Shown here: piece by piece, positions 1-10,503 of the stretch | Layout of the letters: each line of letters starts with the position of its first letter | Position numbering within the stretch: the stretch's first letter is position 1 | Assembly: GCF_038502225.1 (NCBI RefSeq) | Contig: NW_027195225.1 | Location: forward strand, 43,501 to 107,500 | Origin: Cherax quadricarinatus | Taxonomy: Eukaryota; Arthropoda; Malacostraca; Decapoda; Parastacidae | Reading direction: 5' to 3' | DNA: 64,000 nt | Notes under the pieces: generated by a model | Database searches by the model: none | Told to the model about the DNA's origin: nothing | Seen by the model: the letters and a program-made list of their open reading frames with translations, nothing else | Made by a program: the position numbers and the translations under genes

Positions 1-1875
1 ACTTTTCCATGTTGACACTTCCATGTTGACACTTTTCCATGCTGACACTCTTCCATGTTGACACTCTTCCATGTTGACACTCTTCCATGCTGACACTCTT
101 CCATGTTGACACTCTTCCATGTTGACACTCTTCCATGTTGACACTTTTCCATGTTGACACTCTTCCATGTTGACACTTTTCCATGTTGACACTTTTCCAT
201 GTTGACACTTTTCCATGTTGACACCCTTCCATGTTGACACTCTTCCATGTTGACACTCTTCCATGCTGACACTCTTCCATGTTGACACTCTTCCATGGTG
301 ACACTCTTCCATGCTGACACTCTTCCATGCTGACACTCTTCCATGCTGACACTCTTCCATGTTGACACTTCCATGGTGACACTCTTCCATGCTGACACTC
401 TTCCATGTTGACATTCTTCCATGCTGACACTCTTCCATGGTGACACTCTTCCATGTTGACACTCTTCCATGGTGACACTCTTCCATGCTGACACTCTTCC
501 ATGTTGACACTCTTCCATGGTGACACTCTTCCATGCTGACACTCTTCCATGCTGACACTCTTCCATGTTGACACTCTTCCATGTTGACACTCTTCCATGT
601 TGACACTCTTCCATGGTGACACTCTTCCATGCTGACACTCTTCCATGCTGACACTCTTCCATGTTGACACTCTTCCATGTTGACACTTCCATGTTGACAC
701 TCTTCCATGTTGACACTCTTCCATGCTGACACTCTTCCATGGTGACACTCTTCCATGCTGACACTCTTCCATGGTGACACTCTTCCATGCTGACACTCTT
801 CCATGGTGACACTCTTCCATGTTGACACTCTTCCATGTTGACACTCTTCCATGCTGACACTCTTCCATGTTGACACTCTTCCATGTTGACACCCTTCCAT
901 GCTGACACTCTTCCATGGTGACACTCTTCCATGTTGACACTCTTCCATGTTGACACTCTTCCATGCTGACACTCTTCCATGTTGACACTCTTCCATGTTG
1001 ACACTCTTCCATGCTGACACTCTTCCATGTTGACACTTCCATGTTGACACTCTTCCATGCTGAGACTCTTCCATGTTGACACTTCCATGTTGACACTCTT
1101 CCATGTTGACACTTCCATGTTGACACTCTTCCATGCTGACACTCTTCCATGCTGACACTCTTCCACGTTGACACTCTTCCATGTTGACACTCTTCCATGT
1201 TGACACTCTTCCATGCTGACACTCTTCCATGCTGACACTCTTCCATGTTGACACTTCCATGTTGACACTCTTCCATGCTGAGACTCTTCCATGTTGACAC
1301 TTCCATGTTGACACTCTTCCATGCTGACACTCTTCCATGTTGACACTCTTCCATGCTGAGACTCTTCCATGTTGACACTCTTCCATGCTGACACTCTTCC
1401 ATGCTGACACTCTTCCATGGTGACACTCTTCCATGTTGACACTCTTCCATGTTGACACTCTTCCATGCTGAGACTCTTCCATGTTGACACTTCCATGTTG
1501 ACACTCTTCCATGCTGACACTCTTCCATGTTGACACTCTTCCATGCTGAGACTCTTCCATGTTGACACTCTTCCATGCTGACACTCTTCCATGCTGACAC
1601 TCTTCCATGTTGACACTCTTCCATGTTGACACTCTTCCATGCTGAGACTCTTCCATGTTGACACTTCCATGTTGACACTCTTCCATGCTGACACTCTTCC
1701 ATGTTGACACTCTTCCATGCTGAGACTCTTCCATGCTGAGACTCTTCCATGTTGACACTCTTCCATGCTGACACTCTTCCATGCTGACACTCTTCCATGG
1801 TGACACTCTTCCATGTTGACACTCTTCCATGTTGACACTCTTCCTTGGTGACACTCTTCCATGCTGATACTCTTC
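1..1875. repeat. 16-bp minisatellite (CCATGTTGACACTCTT type)
   Basis: About 115 tandem copies of a 16-bp unit, CCATGTTGACACTCTT. Common variants carry C or G in place of the second T of GTT; shorter units lack CT pairs (ACACTTCC instead of ACACTCTTCC). Mixed variant runs, such as the block containing CTGAGACTC around 1050-1750, recur in the same order and show local higher-order duplication. The left end lies outside the window. The right end stops abruptly at antisense LINE sequence. No coding potential is proposed. Confidence 0.97.
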
Positions 1876-2107
1876 CATAAGAATATAAGAACATAAGAAA
1901 GAAGGAACACCGCAACAGGCCTATTAACCCATGCGGAGCAGGTCCATGTCCCCCCTCCCTGGATTAGCCCAATGACCCACACAGTCTGGCCACCTCCACT
2001 CAAAGAAGGAGCACAGCACCAGACCCAGCAGCACAAGCTAGTCAGGTTCAACTCACTCATGTATTTATCTAACCTATTTTCAAAACTACACAACATTTTA
2101 GCCTGAA
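1876..2107 (-). mobile_element. CR1-like LINE 3' end fragment
   Basis: The fragment begins on the + strand with ATAAGAACATAAGAAAGAAGG, the reverse complement of the 3' terminal microsatellite of the CR1-like element at 2707-6870, followed by a GGAACACYGCAACAGGCC-like block also found there. The rest of its 3' UTR differs, so this looks like a related subfamily. The C-terminal coding part is degraded (for example the CTCATGTATTTATCTAACCTATTT stretch matches the codons for the last residues of ORF2). It is a 5'-truncated insertion directly against the minisatellite. Confidence 0.75.
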
Positions 2108-2359
2108 TAACATAAGGACATAAGAAAGGAGGAACACTGCAGGAGGCCTGCTTGCCCATACTAGGCAGGTCCTTTACAATTCATCTCACTAACAAAACAT
2201 ATGCCCAACCCAATTTTCAATGCTACCCAAGAAACAAGCTCCGATGTGCAAGTCCCACTCAAATCCAACCCCTCCCACTCATGTACTTATCCAACCTAAA
2301 TTTGAAACTACCCAAAGTCCTAGCCTCAATAACCCAACTAGGTAGACTGTTCCACTGAT
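2108..2359 (-). mobile_element. CR1-like LINE 3' end fragment, same family as copy A
   Basis: This is a second 3'-terminal fragment, antisense and closely matching 6620-6870 of the nearly full-length copy: terminal ATAAGAAA microsatellite, 3' UTR, then codons for the ORF2 C-terminus (in antisense: the WNSLPSWVIEARTLGSFKF region). An open frame on the + strand here is a shadow of this antisense coding end. It is 5'-truncated at about 2359. Confidence 0.85.
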
Positions 2360-2706
2360 CAACAGTTTGAAATGTGAGAATCTTCATTCATATACACTTG
2401 TATGATTTTTAACACACAAGTGAATAAAATGCTTGCAATTCACTTTTTTTTTTTAAGTGTTAGGTGCAAAAACTAATGTGGTATATTGTTTTTACTTGTT
2501 AGCTCTTAAGAGTTTACTTGTTTCTAGATTCTGTATGCACAGGTCACTACATGAAAGAATTCTTTCGACAAACTGGCTATATCCCACTGAGGCAGGGTGG
2601 CCCAAAAAGAAAATAGCAAGTTTCTCTTTTTAAATATAGTAACATACAGGAGAAGGGGTTACTAGTTAAAATTTAAAAAAAAAAAAAATTAAAAAAAATT
2701 CAGCTT
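2360..2706. other. Non-coding spacer with an RTE-type repeat fragment
   Basis: No gene is seen. Positions about 2565-2668 match an antisense repeat seen again at 41180-41350 and partly at 33035-33140 (CCCACTGAGGCAGGGTGGCC, then AGGAGAAGGGGTTACTAG), so this is a fragment of the RTE-like family. It is followed by an A-rich tract (2675-2700) directly before the start of the CR1-like element. Confidence 0.6.
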
Positions 2707-2793
2707 GAGTGGTGACGTGTACTTAGCTCAGTGGTGACGTGTACTTAGCTCTGTGAAGACCTGTTTGTGTGCTCTCTGTGAATCTGAACCAGG

Positions 2794-3759
2794 ATGCCCT
2801 CTCTTGAGCAACTTTACCAGCAGCTGAGAGAAGAGCTCAGAGTTGCTAAGATGGAGATACGGCGATTAACGGAGGAGAACAAGAGGATTCGTAGTAATCC
2901 TCCTGTTGTGAGTCTCCAGGTTAAGAGGGGAGCTTGGTCAGTGGCCGGGCAACATGGAACCAAGCTGAAGATCAAGAAAACGGTTGGAGAGGCACAAACA
3001 ACGAGAAACCAGAAGACTACCGTGGAAACTTCCAACCCATTCTCGGTGCTACCCGACGAATGTGAGTGTTCTACTGGGAATGCCACAACGAGCACCAAGG
3101 AAGCATTGGCAGACGTGAGTGAGACATCCCTAGAAACCCCAACGAAGACCATCGAGAACGTCTTGACGAATTCTACAAGTGGTGTAATGCTACCTGGCGA
3201 ATTTGAGTCGACTACTCGGAGCATCATGACGGACGACGCCAAGGAAGGTAAAAACATTGTTGTTGTTGGGGATAGTCAGATTAGGTACATGGATAGGGCA
3301 TTCTGTTTGAAGGATAGGAGTAGGAGGCAGAGAGTGTGTTTTCCTGGGGCTGGGATGAAGGATATTGTTAGCCGTCTGGATGACATCATGAGAGGTAATG
3401 GGAGCAATCCTATTATCTGTCTCAGTGCTGGAGGCAACGATGTTGGCAGACGTAGGAGTGAGGACCTGATTAGCAGGTATAGGTCAGCAATAGAGATAAT
3501 TAGGAAGAAGGGTGGGAAACCTGTCATATGTGGCATTTTGCCAAGGAGAGGAGTTGGAAATGAATGGTTGTCCAGAGCAATTGGTGTCAATTGCTGGCTG
3601 GACAAATACTGTAAGGAAAATGCGGTAACATTCATTGACAACTGGGACCTCTTCTATGGCAGAAATGACATGTATGCCAGGGATGGGGTTCACTTATCTA
3701 GGTGTGGGGTGGGAGCACTGGCCAACGCAGTGGAGGGAGCTGTTAGGTCTTTAAACTAG
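2794..3759 (+). CDS. LINE ORF1 protein with N-terminal coiled coil and SGNH esterase domain
   Basis: The product is 321 aa and complete. Residues about 5-35 form a heptad-rich coiled coil (LEQLYQQLREELRVAKMEI), likely for oligomerisation. A polar linker of about 110 residues follows. Residues about 152-320 form an SGNH/GDSL hydrolase fold: block I VVVGDSQIR with the catalytic Ser, the GGNDVG block with the Asn, and the C-terminal DGVHLS block with the Asp and His. Esterase ORF1 proteins are known in the CR1/L2 LINE group, where they bind RNA in the retrotransposition complex; the substrate of the esterase is unclear. ATG 2794 is chosen because the inverted copy B begins at the same Met. Only 14 bases separate its stop from the ORF2 start. 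Confidence 0.9.
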   Translation: MPSLEQLYQQLREELRVAKMEIRRLTEENKRIRSNPPVVSLQVKRGAWSVAGQHGTKLKIKKTVGEAQTTRNQKTTVETSNPFSVLPDECECSTGNATTSTKEALADVSETSLETPTKTIENVLTNSTSGVMLPGEFESTTRSIMTDDAKEGKNIVVVGDSQIRYMDRAFCLKDRSRRQRVCFPGAGMKDIVSRLDDIMRGNGSNPIICLSAGGNDVGRRRSEDLISRYRSAIEIIRKKGGKPVICGILPRRGVGNEWLSRAIGVNCWLDKYCKENAVTFIDNWDLFYGRNDMYARDGVHLSRCGVGALANAVEGAVRSLN

Positions 3760-3773
3760 GAATAGTTAGTGGT

Positions 3774-6709
3774 ATGGGTTTCTGCGGGAAAACTGTGAAG
3801 TCTCAGGGTAGTAATATGAGTACTAGGAGAACTAGTAATAGGCAAAATGAGATGGATATCGGAAGGCCAGTGGCACTAATTGACAAGGACAGTAATAGGT
3901 TTAGTGGAATAACAGAAAGGAGCAGGAATGATAAAGAGAAAGGAGGGTCCTTAAGTATATATTACACAAATAGCCGCAGTGCTAGGAATAAGATGGACGA
4001 GTTGAGACTAGTTGCTAGTGCAGGTAACATAGATGTATTTGCCATTACTGAGACGTGGTTTAATTCAAAAAGTCGGGACATGCCTGCAGAATGTCACATT
4101 CAGGGTTTCAAATTGTTCCAAGTAGATAGAAGTATCGGGAAGGGGGGTGGGGTGGCATTGTATGTCCGAGATCGCTTGAACTGTTGCATTAAAACGGGTA
4201 TTAAGTCTGAAGTAACACATACAGAGTCTGTTTGGATAGAATTTTCAGAGGGGCATGAAAAATTAACTTTAGGTGTGATATACCGTCCCCCAAATTTAGA
4301 TAGGGACCAGGGAAGACTACTATGGGAGGAAATTGTTAGGGCCACAAGGCACGATAATGTAGTAATTCTAGGAGACTTTAACTTTAGTCATATTGATTGG
4401 AATTTCTTGACTGGGAATTTAGAATCATACGACTTCTTAGAAGTAGTTCAGGATTGTTTTCTGAAGCAGTTTGTGACAGAACCTACAAGGGGTAATAACC
4501 TGCTTGACTTAGTTCTGGCAAACAATGAATCCCTTGTTAATAATTTAGAAGTTTCAGAAGAACTGGGTGCTAGCGACCACAAATCAATTACATTTAGAAT
4601 TGAATGGAAGTATGATAGTAGGGATAACTCAGTAACAGTCCCAGATTTTCGCTTAGCAGATTACGATGGGCTTAGAGAACACTTATCATCTGTTGACTGG
4701 GGTAACAAAGAGAGCTATCAATATGACAGTTTTCTGAACACAATACATGCTGCTCAAAGAACATTTATCCCTTATAAAGAAATTAGATCAAATAGAAATG
4801 ACCCAAAATGGATGAATAATAGGCTGAAATATCTACTAGGGCATAAGAAAGAATTTATAGGCGTATCAAAAGAGGCGAGGGTCATCTTATGAATCAGTAT
4901 ATTGACACTAAGAGGGACATTAAAAAGGGGATAAGAAAAGCTAAAAGGAACTATGAAATTAAAGTTGCTAGGGATTCTAAAACTAACCCAAAAAGTTTTT
5001 TCCAGGTATATAGAACAAAAGTCAGAGATAAGATAGGTCCCCTTAAAAATAACTATGGGCATCTTACTGACAAAGAGAATGAAATGTGCTCGATTTTAAA
5101 TAATTATTTTCTCTCGGTTTTTACACAGGAAGACACTAGTAGTGTTCCGGTAATTAATTTTTATAGTGGGCCAGAAGAAGATAAATTATGTAACATCATA
5201 GTCACTAGTGAAATGGTTGTGAAGCAGATAGACCGACTGAAGCAAAATAAGTCACCGGGTCCTGATGAGGTTTTTTCAAGGGTTCTAAAGGAATGCAAAA
5301 TGGAAGTCTGTGAACCATTAACTAATATTTTTAATTTATCTCTTCAAACAGGTGTAGTGTCTGATATGTGGAAGATGGCTAATGTAATTCCTATTTTTAA
5401 AACAGGGGACAAGTCGTTACCGTCAAATTACCGCCCAATAAGCCTGACCTCAATTGTAGGCAAATTACTAGAGTCAATTATAGCTCAAATTATAAGAAGC
5501 CATCTCGATAAGCATAGCTTGATTAATGATACTCAGCATGGATTCACGAGAGGCCGGTCTTGTCTAACTAATTTATTAACTTTTTTCAGTAAAGCTTTTG
5601 AGGCTGTTGACCACGATAAAGAATTTGATATTATTTACTTAGATTTTAGTAAGGCATTTGATAGAGTTCCGCACCGAAGACTGTTGAAGAAAGTAGCAGC
5701 TCATGGCATTGGGGGAAGAGTGCTCTCGTGGATCGAATCATGGCTCACAGACAGGAAGCAGAGAGTGTCCATAAATGGGGTTAAATCCGAGTGGGGATCA
5801 GTAACAAGTGGCGTTCCACAGGGATCAGTCTTGGGCCCGTTGTTGTTTATAATATATATCAATGATCTTGATGAAGGAATTACTAGTGATATGAGCAAAT
5901 TCGCCGATGACACGAAGATAGGTAGGATAATTGATTCAAACGTAGATGTTAGGGAACTTCAGGAGGATTTAGACAAACTCTACTCTTGGTCAGAAAAGTG
6001 GCAGATGCAGTTCAATGTAGATAAATGCAAGGTTCTGAAGCTCGGGAGTGTCCATAACCCTAGCACTTATAAGTTAAATAATGTAGAACTTAACCATACA
6101 GATTGCGAAAAGGACTTGGGGGTTATGGTAAGCAGCAACCTTAAACCAAGACAGCAATGCCTAAGCGTACGTAATAAGGCAAATAGATTACTGGGATTTA
6201 TATCAAGAAGTGTAAGCAACAGAAGTCCAGAGGTCATACTGCAGCTTTATACATCATTAGTAAGGCCTCACCTAGATTATGCAGCTCAATTCTGGTCTCC
6301 ATATTACAGAATGGACATAAATTCGTTAGAAAACATTCAGCGTAGGATGACTAAATTAATACATAGCATTAGAAATCTTCCTTATGAAGAAAGATTGAAG
6401 ACTCTTAAGTTACATTCACTTGTTAGACGAAGAATGAGGGGAGACCTGATCGAAGTGTATAAGTGGAAGATAGGTATTAATAAAGGGGATATTAACAAGG
6501 TCTTGAGAATATCTCTCCAAGAGGGAACCCGCAGTAATGGATTTAAATTAGATAAGTTTAGATTTAGAAAGGACATAGGAAAGTATTGGTTTGGAAATAG
6601 GGTAGTAGATGAGTGGAACAGTCTACCTAGTTGGGTTATTGAGGCTAGGACTTTGGGTAGTTTCAAATTTAGGTTGGATAAATACATGAGTCTGATGGGT
6701 TGGATTTGA
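3774..6709 (+). pseudogene. LINE ORF2, endonuclease-reverse transcriptase, one frameshift
   Basis: ORF2 would be about 978 aa. The first part (3774-4892) holds an APE-type endonuclease: SIYYTNSRSARNK, the ITETW block, VIYRPP, ILGDFNFSHIDW and the final SDHKS. The second part (4889-6709) holds the RT: NKSPGPDEV, NYRPISLTS, motif [25 protein letters not shown], and catalytic FADD; the conserved WSPYY and WNSLP blocks close the C-terminus. The two parts are in different frames. The inverted copy C (8893-9114) reads continuously through the same place, and comparison puts a one-base loss in copy A near 4846-4852. The ATGA overlap at 4889-4892 is therefore probably a chance result of the deletion rather than a reinitiation signal. 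The catalytic residues are otherwise present. Confidence 0.88.
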
Positions 6710-6872
6710 GTGGGACTTGCACATCAGAGCTTATTTCTTGAGTAGCATTGAAAATTGGGTAGGTCAAATGTTTGTTAGTGGGATGAATTGTAAAGGACCT
6801 GCCTAGTATGGGCCAACAGGCCTGCTGCAGTGTTCCTCCTTTCTTATGTTTCTTATGTTTCTTATGTTTGAG

Positions 6873-7851
6873 CAGCATGTATTGTGTTCAGAAAACTGTC
6901 ATATTGATAGCTCTCTTCGTTACCCCAGTCAACAGATGATAAGTGTTCTCTAAGCCCATCGTAATCTGCTAAGCAAAAATCTGGGACTGTTACAGAGTTA
7001 TCCCTACTATCATACTTCCATTCAATTCTAAATGTAATTGATTTGTGGTCGCTAGCACCCAGTTCCTCTGAAACTTCTAAATTATTAACAAGGGATTCAT
7101 TGTTTGCCAGAACTAAGTCAAGCAGGTTATTTCCCCTTGTAGGTTCTGTCACAAACTGCTTCAAAAAACAATCCTGAACTACTTCTAAGAAATCGTATGA
7201 TTCTAAATTACCAGTCAAGAAATTCCAATCAATATGACTAAAGTTAAAGTCTCCTAGAATTACTACATTATCGTGCCTTGTGGCCCTAACAATTTCCTCC
7301 CATAGTAGTCTCCCTTGGTCCCTATCTAAATTTGGGGGACGGTATATCACACCTAAAATTAATTTTTCATGCCCCTCTGAAAATTCTATCCAAACAGACT
7401 CTGTATGTGTTACTTCAGACTTAATACCCGTTTTTATGCAACAGTTCAAGCGATCTCAGACATACAATGCCACCCCACCCCCCTTCCCGATACTTCTATC
7501 TACTTGGAACAATTTAAAACCCTGAATGTGACATTCTGCAGGCATGTCCCGACTTTTTGAATTAAACCACGTCTCAGTAATGGCAAATACATCTATGTTA
7601 CCTGCACTAGCAACTAGTCTCAACTCGTCCATCTTATTCCTAGCACTGCGACTATTTGTGTAATAAATTTTTAATGACCCTCCTCTCTCTTTACCCTTCC
7701 TGCTACTTTCTGTTATTCCACTAAACCTATTATTGTCCTTGTCAATTAGTGCCACTGGCTTTCCAATATCCACCTCATTTTGCGTATTACTAGTTCTCCT
7801 AGTACTCATATTACTTCCCTGAGACTTCACAGTTTTCCCGCCAAAACCCAT
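6873..7851 (-). pseudogene. ORF2 endonuclease part of copy B, truncated
   Basis: The start (MGFGGKTVKSQ) matches copy A. The endonuclease domain is complete apart from a stop at about 7453 where the CGA arginine codon of copy A (in LYVRDRLNCC) reads TGA; the frame continues on both sides of it. Blocks ITETW, VIYRPP, ILGDFNF and GASDHKS are visible. Sequence ends after NTIHAAQ at the junction with copy A's tail, so no RT is present. Confidence 0.85.
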
Positions 7852-7865
7852 ACCACTAACTATTC

Positions 7866-8832
7866 CTAGTTTAAAGACCTAACAGCTCCCTCCACTGCGT
7901 TGGCCAGTGCTCCCACCCCACACCTAGATAAGTGAACCCCATCCCTGGCATATATGTCATTTCTGCCATAGAAGAGGTCCCAGTTGTCAATGAATGTTAC
8001 CGCATTTTCCTTACAGTATTTGTCCAGCCAGCAATTGACACCAATTGCTCTGGACAACTATTCATTTCCAACTCCTCTCCTTGGCAAAATGCCACATATG
8101 ACAGGTTTCCCACCCTTCCTCCTAATTATCTCTATTGCTGACCTATACCTGCTAATCAGGTCCTCACTCCTACCGTCTGCCAACATCGTTGCCTCCAGCA
8201 CTGAGACAGATAATAGGATTGCTCCCATTACCTCTCATGATGTCATCCAGACGGCTAACAATATCCTTCATCCCAGCCCCAGGAAAACACACTCTCTGCC
8301 TCCTACTCCTATCCTTCTAGCAGAATGCCCTATCCATGTACCTAATCTGGCTATCCCCAACAACAACAATGTTTTTACCTTCCTTGGCGTCGTCCGTCGT
8401 GATGCTCCGAGTAGTCGACTCACATTCGCCAGGTAGCATTACACCACTTGTAGAATTCGTCAAGACGTTCTCGATGGTCTTCGTTGGGGTTTCTAGGGAT
8501 GTCTTACTCACGTCTGCCAATGCTTCTTTGGTGCTCGTTGTGGCATTCCCAGTAGAACACTCACATTCGTCAGGTAGCACCGAGAATGAGTTGGAAGTTT
8601 CCATGGTAGTCTTCTGGTTTCTCGTTGTTTCTGCCTCTCCAACCGTTTTCTTGATCTTCAGCTTGGTTCCATGTTGCCCGGCCACTGACCAAGCTCCCCT
8701 CTTAACCTGGGGACTCACAACAGAAGGATTACTACCAATCCTCTTGTTCTCCTCCGTTAATCGCCGTATCTCCATCTTAGCAACTCTGAGCTCTTCTCTC
8801 AGCTGCTGGTAAAGTTGCTCAAGATAGGGCAT
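7866..8832 (-). pseudogene. ORF1 of copy B (coiled coil plus esterase), broken
   Basis: This is very similar to the copy A ORF1. Reading starts at 8832 (MPYLEQLYQQLREELR) and stops at about 8317 after GDSQIRYMDRAFC, where a TTG leucine codon of copy A has become TAG. Near 8170-8176 there is a one-base insertion compared with copy A (GACGGTAGG against GACGTAGG), which shifts the frame; the C-terminal esterase blocks resume at 8057-7866 with the YARDGVHLS motif. With one nonsense change and one frameshift it is not functional. Confidence 0.85.
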
Positions 8833-9618
8833 CCTGGTACAGATTCACAGAGAGCACACAAACTGGTCTTCACAGGGCTAAGTACACGTCACCACATCTC
8901 TGACTTTTGTTCTATATACCTGGAAAAAACTTTTTGGGTTAGTTTTAGAATCCCTAGCAACTTTAATTTCATAGTCCCTTTTAGCTTTTCTTATCCCCTT
9001 TTTAATGTCCCTCTTAATGCTAATATACTGATTCATAAGATGACCCTCACCTCTTTTGATACGCCTATAAATTCCTGTCTTATGCCCTAGTAGATATTTC
9101 AGCCTATTATTCATCCATTTTGGGTCATTTCTATTTGATCTAATTTCTTTATACGGGATAAACGTTCTTTAAGCAGCATGTATAGTGTTCAGAAAACTGT
9201 CATATTGATAGCTCTCTTCGTTACCCCAGTCAACAGATGATAAGTGTTCTCTAAGCCCATCGTAATCTGCTAAGCGAAAATCTGGGACTGTTACTGAGTT
9301 ATCCCTACTATCATACTTACATTCAATGCTAAATGTAATTGATTTGTGGTCGCTAGCACCCAGTTCCTCTGAAATTTCTAAATTATTAACAAGGGATTCA
9401 TTGTTTGCCAGAACTCAGTCAAGCAGGTTATTACCCCTTGTAGGTTCTGTCACAAACTGCTTCAAAAAACAATCCTGAACTACTTCTAAGAAGTCGTATG
9501 ATTCTAAATTCCCAGTCAAGAAATTCCAATCAATATGACTAAAGTTAAAGTCTCCTAGAATTACTACATTATCGTGCCTTGTGGCCCTAACAATTTCCTC
9601 CCATAGTAGTCTCCCTTG

Positions 9619-9917
9619 GCCCGGTGGCCTGGTGGCTAAAGCTCCCGCTTCACACACGGAGGGCCCGGGTTCGATTCCCGGCGGGTGGAAACATTTCGAC
9701 ACGTTTCCTTACACCTGTTGTCCTGTTCACCTAGCAGCAAATAGGTACCTGGGTGTTAGTCGACTGGTGTTGGTCGCATCCTGGGGGACAAGATTAAGGA
9801 CCCCAATGGAAATAAGTTAGACAGTCCTCGATGACGCACTGACTTTCTTGGGTTATCCTGGGTGGCTAACCCTCCGGGGTTAAAAATCCGAACGAAATCT
9901 TATCTTATCTTATCTTA
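9619..9917 (+). mobile_element. tRNA-derived SINE with (TCTTA)n tail
   Basis: About 300 bp. The head is tRNA-like: an A-box-like TGGCCTGGTGG at about 9625, a CCCGCTTCACACACGGAGGG anticodon-arm-like stretch, and a perfect B box at 9668-9678. The middle (about 9740-9795: TACCTGGGTGTTAGTCGACT, GGTCGCATCCTGGG) recurs in diverged form at 42590-42645. The 3' part (9796-9860) resembles the 3' UTR of the LINE at 29385-32876. It ends in short TCTTA repeats and interrupts LINE copy C; a clear target duplication is not visible because a few bases at the site differ. Confidence 0.88.
9668..9678 (+). promoter_or_regulatory. Pol III B box of the SINE
   Basis: GGTTCGATTCC matches the tRNA B-box consensus GGTTCGANTCC exactly. 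It lies about 43 bp after the A-box-like sequence, the usual spacing for an internal RNA polymerase III promoter. Confidence 0.85.
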
Positions 9918-10503
9918 TTTAAGTTTGGGGGACGGTATATCACACCTAAAATTAATTTTTCATGCCCCTCTGAAAATTCTATCCAAACAGACTCTGTATG
10001 TGTTACTTCAGACTTAATACCCGTTTTAATGCAACAGTTCAAGCGATCTCGGACATACAATGCCACCCCACCCCCCTTCCCGATACTTCTATCTACTTGG
10101 AACAATTTGAAACCCTGAATGTGACATTCTGCAGGCATGTCCCGACTTTTTGAATTAAACCACGTCTCAGTAATGGCAAATACATCTATGTTACCTGCAC
10201 TAGCAACTAGTCTCAACTCGTCCATATTATTCCTAGCACTACGACTATTTGCGTAATATATATTTAAGGACCCTCCTTTCTCTTTACCTTTCCTGCTCCT
10301 TTCTATTATTCTACTAAACCTATTACTGTCCTTGTCAATTAGTGCCACTGGCTTTCCAATATCCACCTCATTTTGCCTATTTCTAGTTCTCCTAGTACTC
10401 ATATTACTACACTGCGACTTCACTGTTTTCCCGCCAAAACCCATACAACTAACTATTCCTAGTTTAAAGACCTAACACCTCCCTCCACTGCGTTGGCCAG
10501 TGG

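Larger units (their letters stand above)
2707..6870 (+). mobile_element. CR1-like LINE, nearly full length (copy A)
   Basis: This is a non-LTR retrotransposon with a short 5' UTR, ORF1 (2794-3759), ORF2 (3774-6709, one frameshift) and a 3' UTR that ends in a short TTTCTTATG tandem rather than poly(A). The 5' end carries two copies of a 21-bp repeat beginning GTGGTGACGTGTACTTAGCT. An esterase-type ORF1, an APE-type endonuclease plus RT in ORF2, and a microsatellite 3' tail are the combination known for the CR1/L2 group of LINEs. Three truncated relatives lie immediately downstream in the opposite orientation. The clade name rests on domain layout, not on a phylogeny. Confidence 0.88.
6871..8894 (-). 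mobile_element. CR1-like LINE, 5' two kilobases, inverted (copy B)
   Basis: Read on the - strand, this starts at 8894 with the same 5' terminus as copy A (GTGGTGACGTGTACTTAGC) and runs through ORF1 and the endonuclease part of ORF2. It breaks off at 6871, abutting the 3' tail of copy A. The element therefore lacks its RT and 3' end, which is the opposite of the usual 5' truncation of LINEs. That points to a later rearrangement rather than a simple insertion. Confidence 0.85.
8893..10444 (-). pseudogene. ORF2 endonuclease of copy C, interrupted by SINE
   Basis: The N-terminal half (10444-9905) reads from MGFGGKTVKS to VIYRPPNL and runs into the SINE tail. The distal half (9618-9170) carries ILGDFNFSHIDW and the SDH block, with an additional stop near the NLLD block. 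The last part (9114-8893) reads GHKTGIYRRIKRGEGHL into MNQYISIKRDIKKG in one frame. That last part is useful because it shows the ancestral reading frame that copy A has lost. Confidence 0.8.
8895..10503 (-). mobile_element. CR1-like LINE internal segment (copy C), split by a SINE
   Basis: On the - strand this runs from the end of ORF1 (10503-10445, TGGCCAACGCAGTGGAGGG) through the ORF2 start at 10444 to the first codons of the RT part (QVYRTKVRD), where it stops against the 5' terminus of copy B. It is interrupted at 9619-9917 by a tRNA-derived SINE. It lacks both LINE ends. Confidence 0.82.

Noticed and set aside
4885..4895. ATGA overlap as a programmed termination-reinitiation site between endonuclease and RT
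   Set aside because: The paralogous copy at 8893-9114 reads through in one frame, so the overlap is best explained by a one-base deletion.
6871..8894. Twin-priming inversion of copy A
   Set aside because: Copy A is already complete including its 5' end, and the inverted segment lies after its 3' tail instead of before the 3' part as twin priming predicts.
9620..9695. A functional tRNA gene
   Set aside because: The B box is perfect, but the acceptor stem does not pair and the sequence continues into a SINE body with a TCTTA tail that interrupts a LINE.
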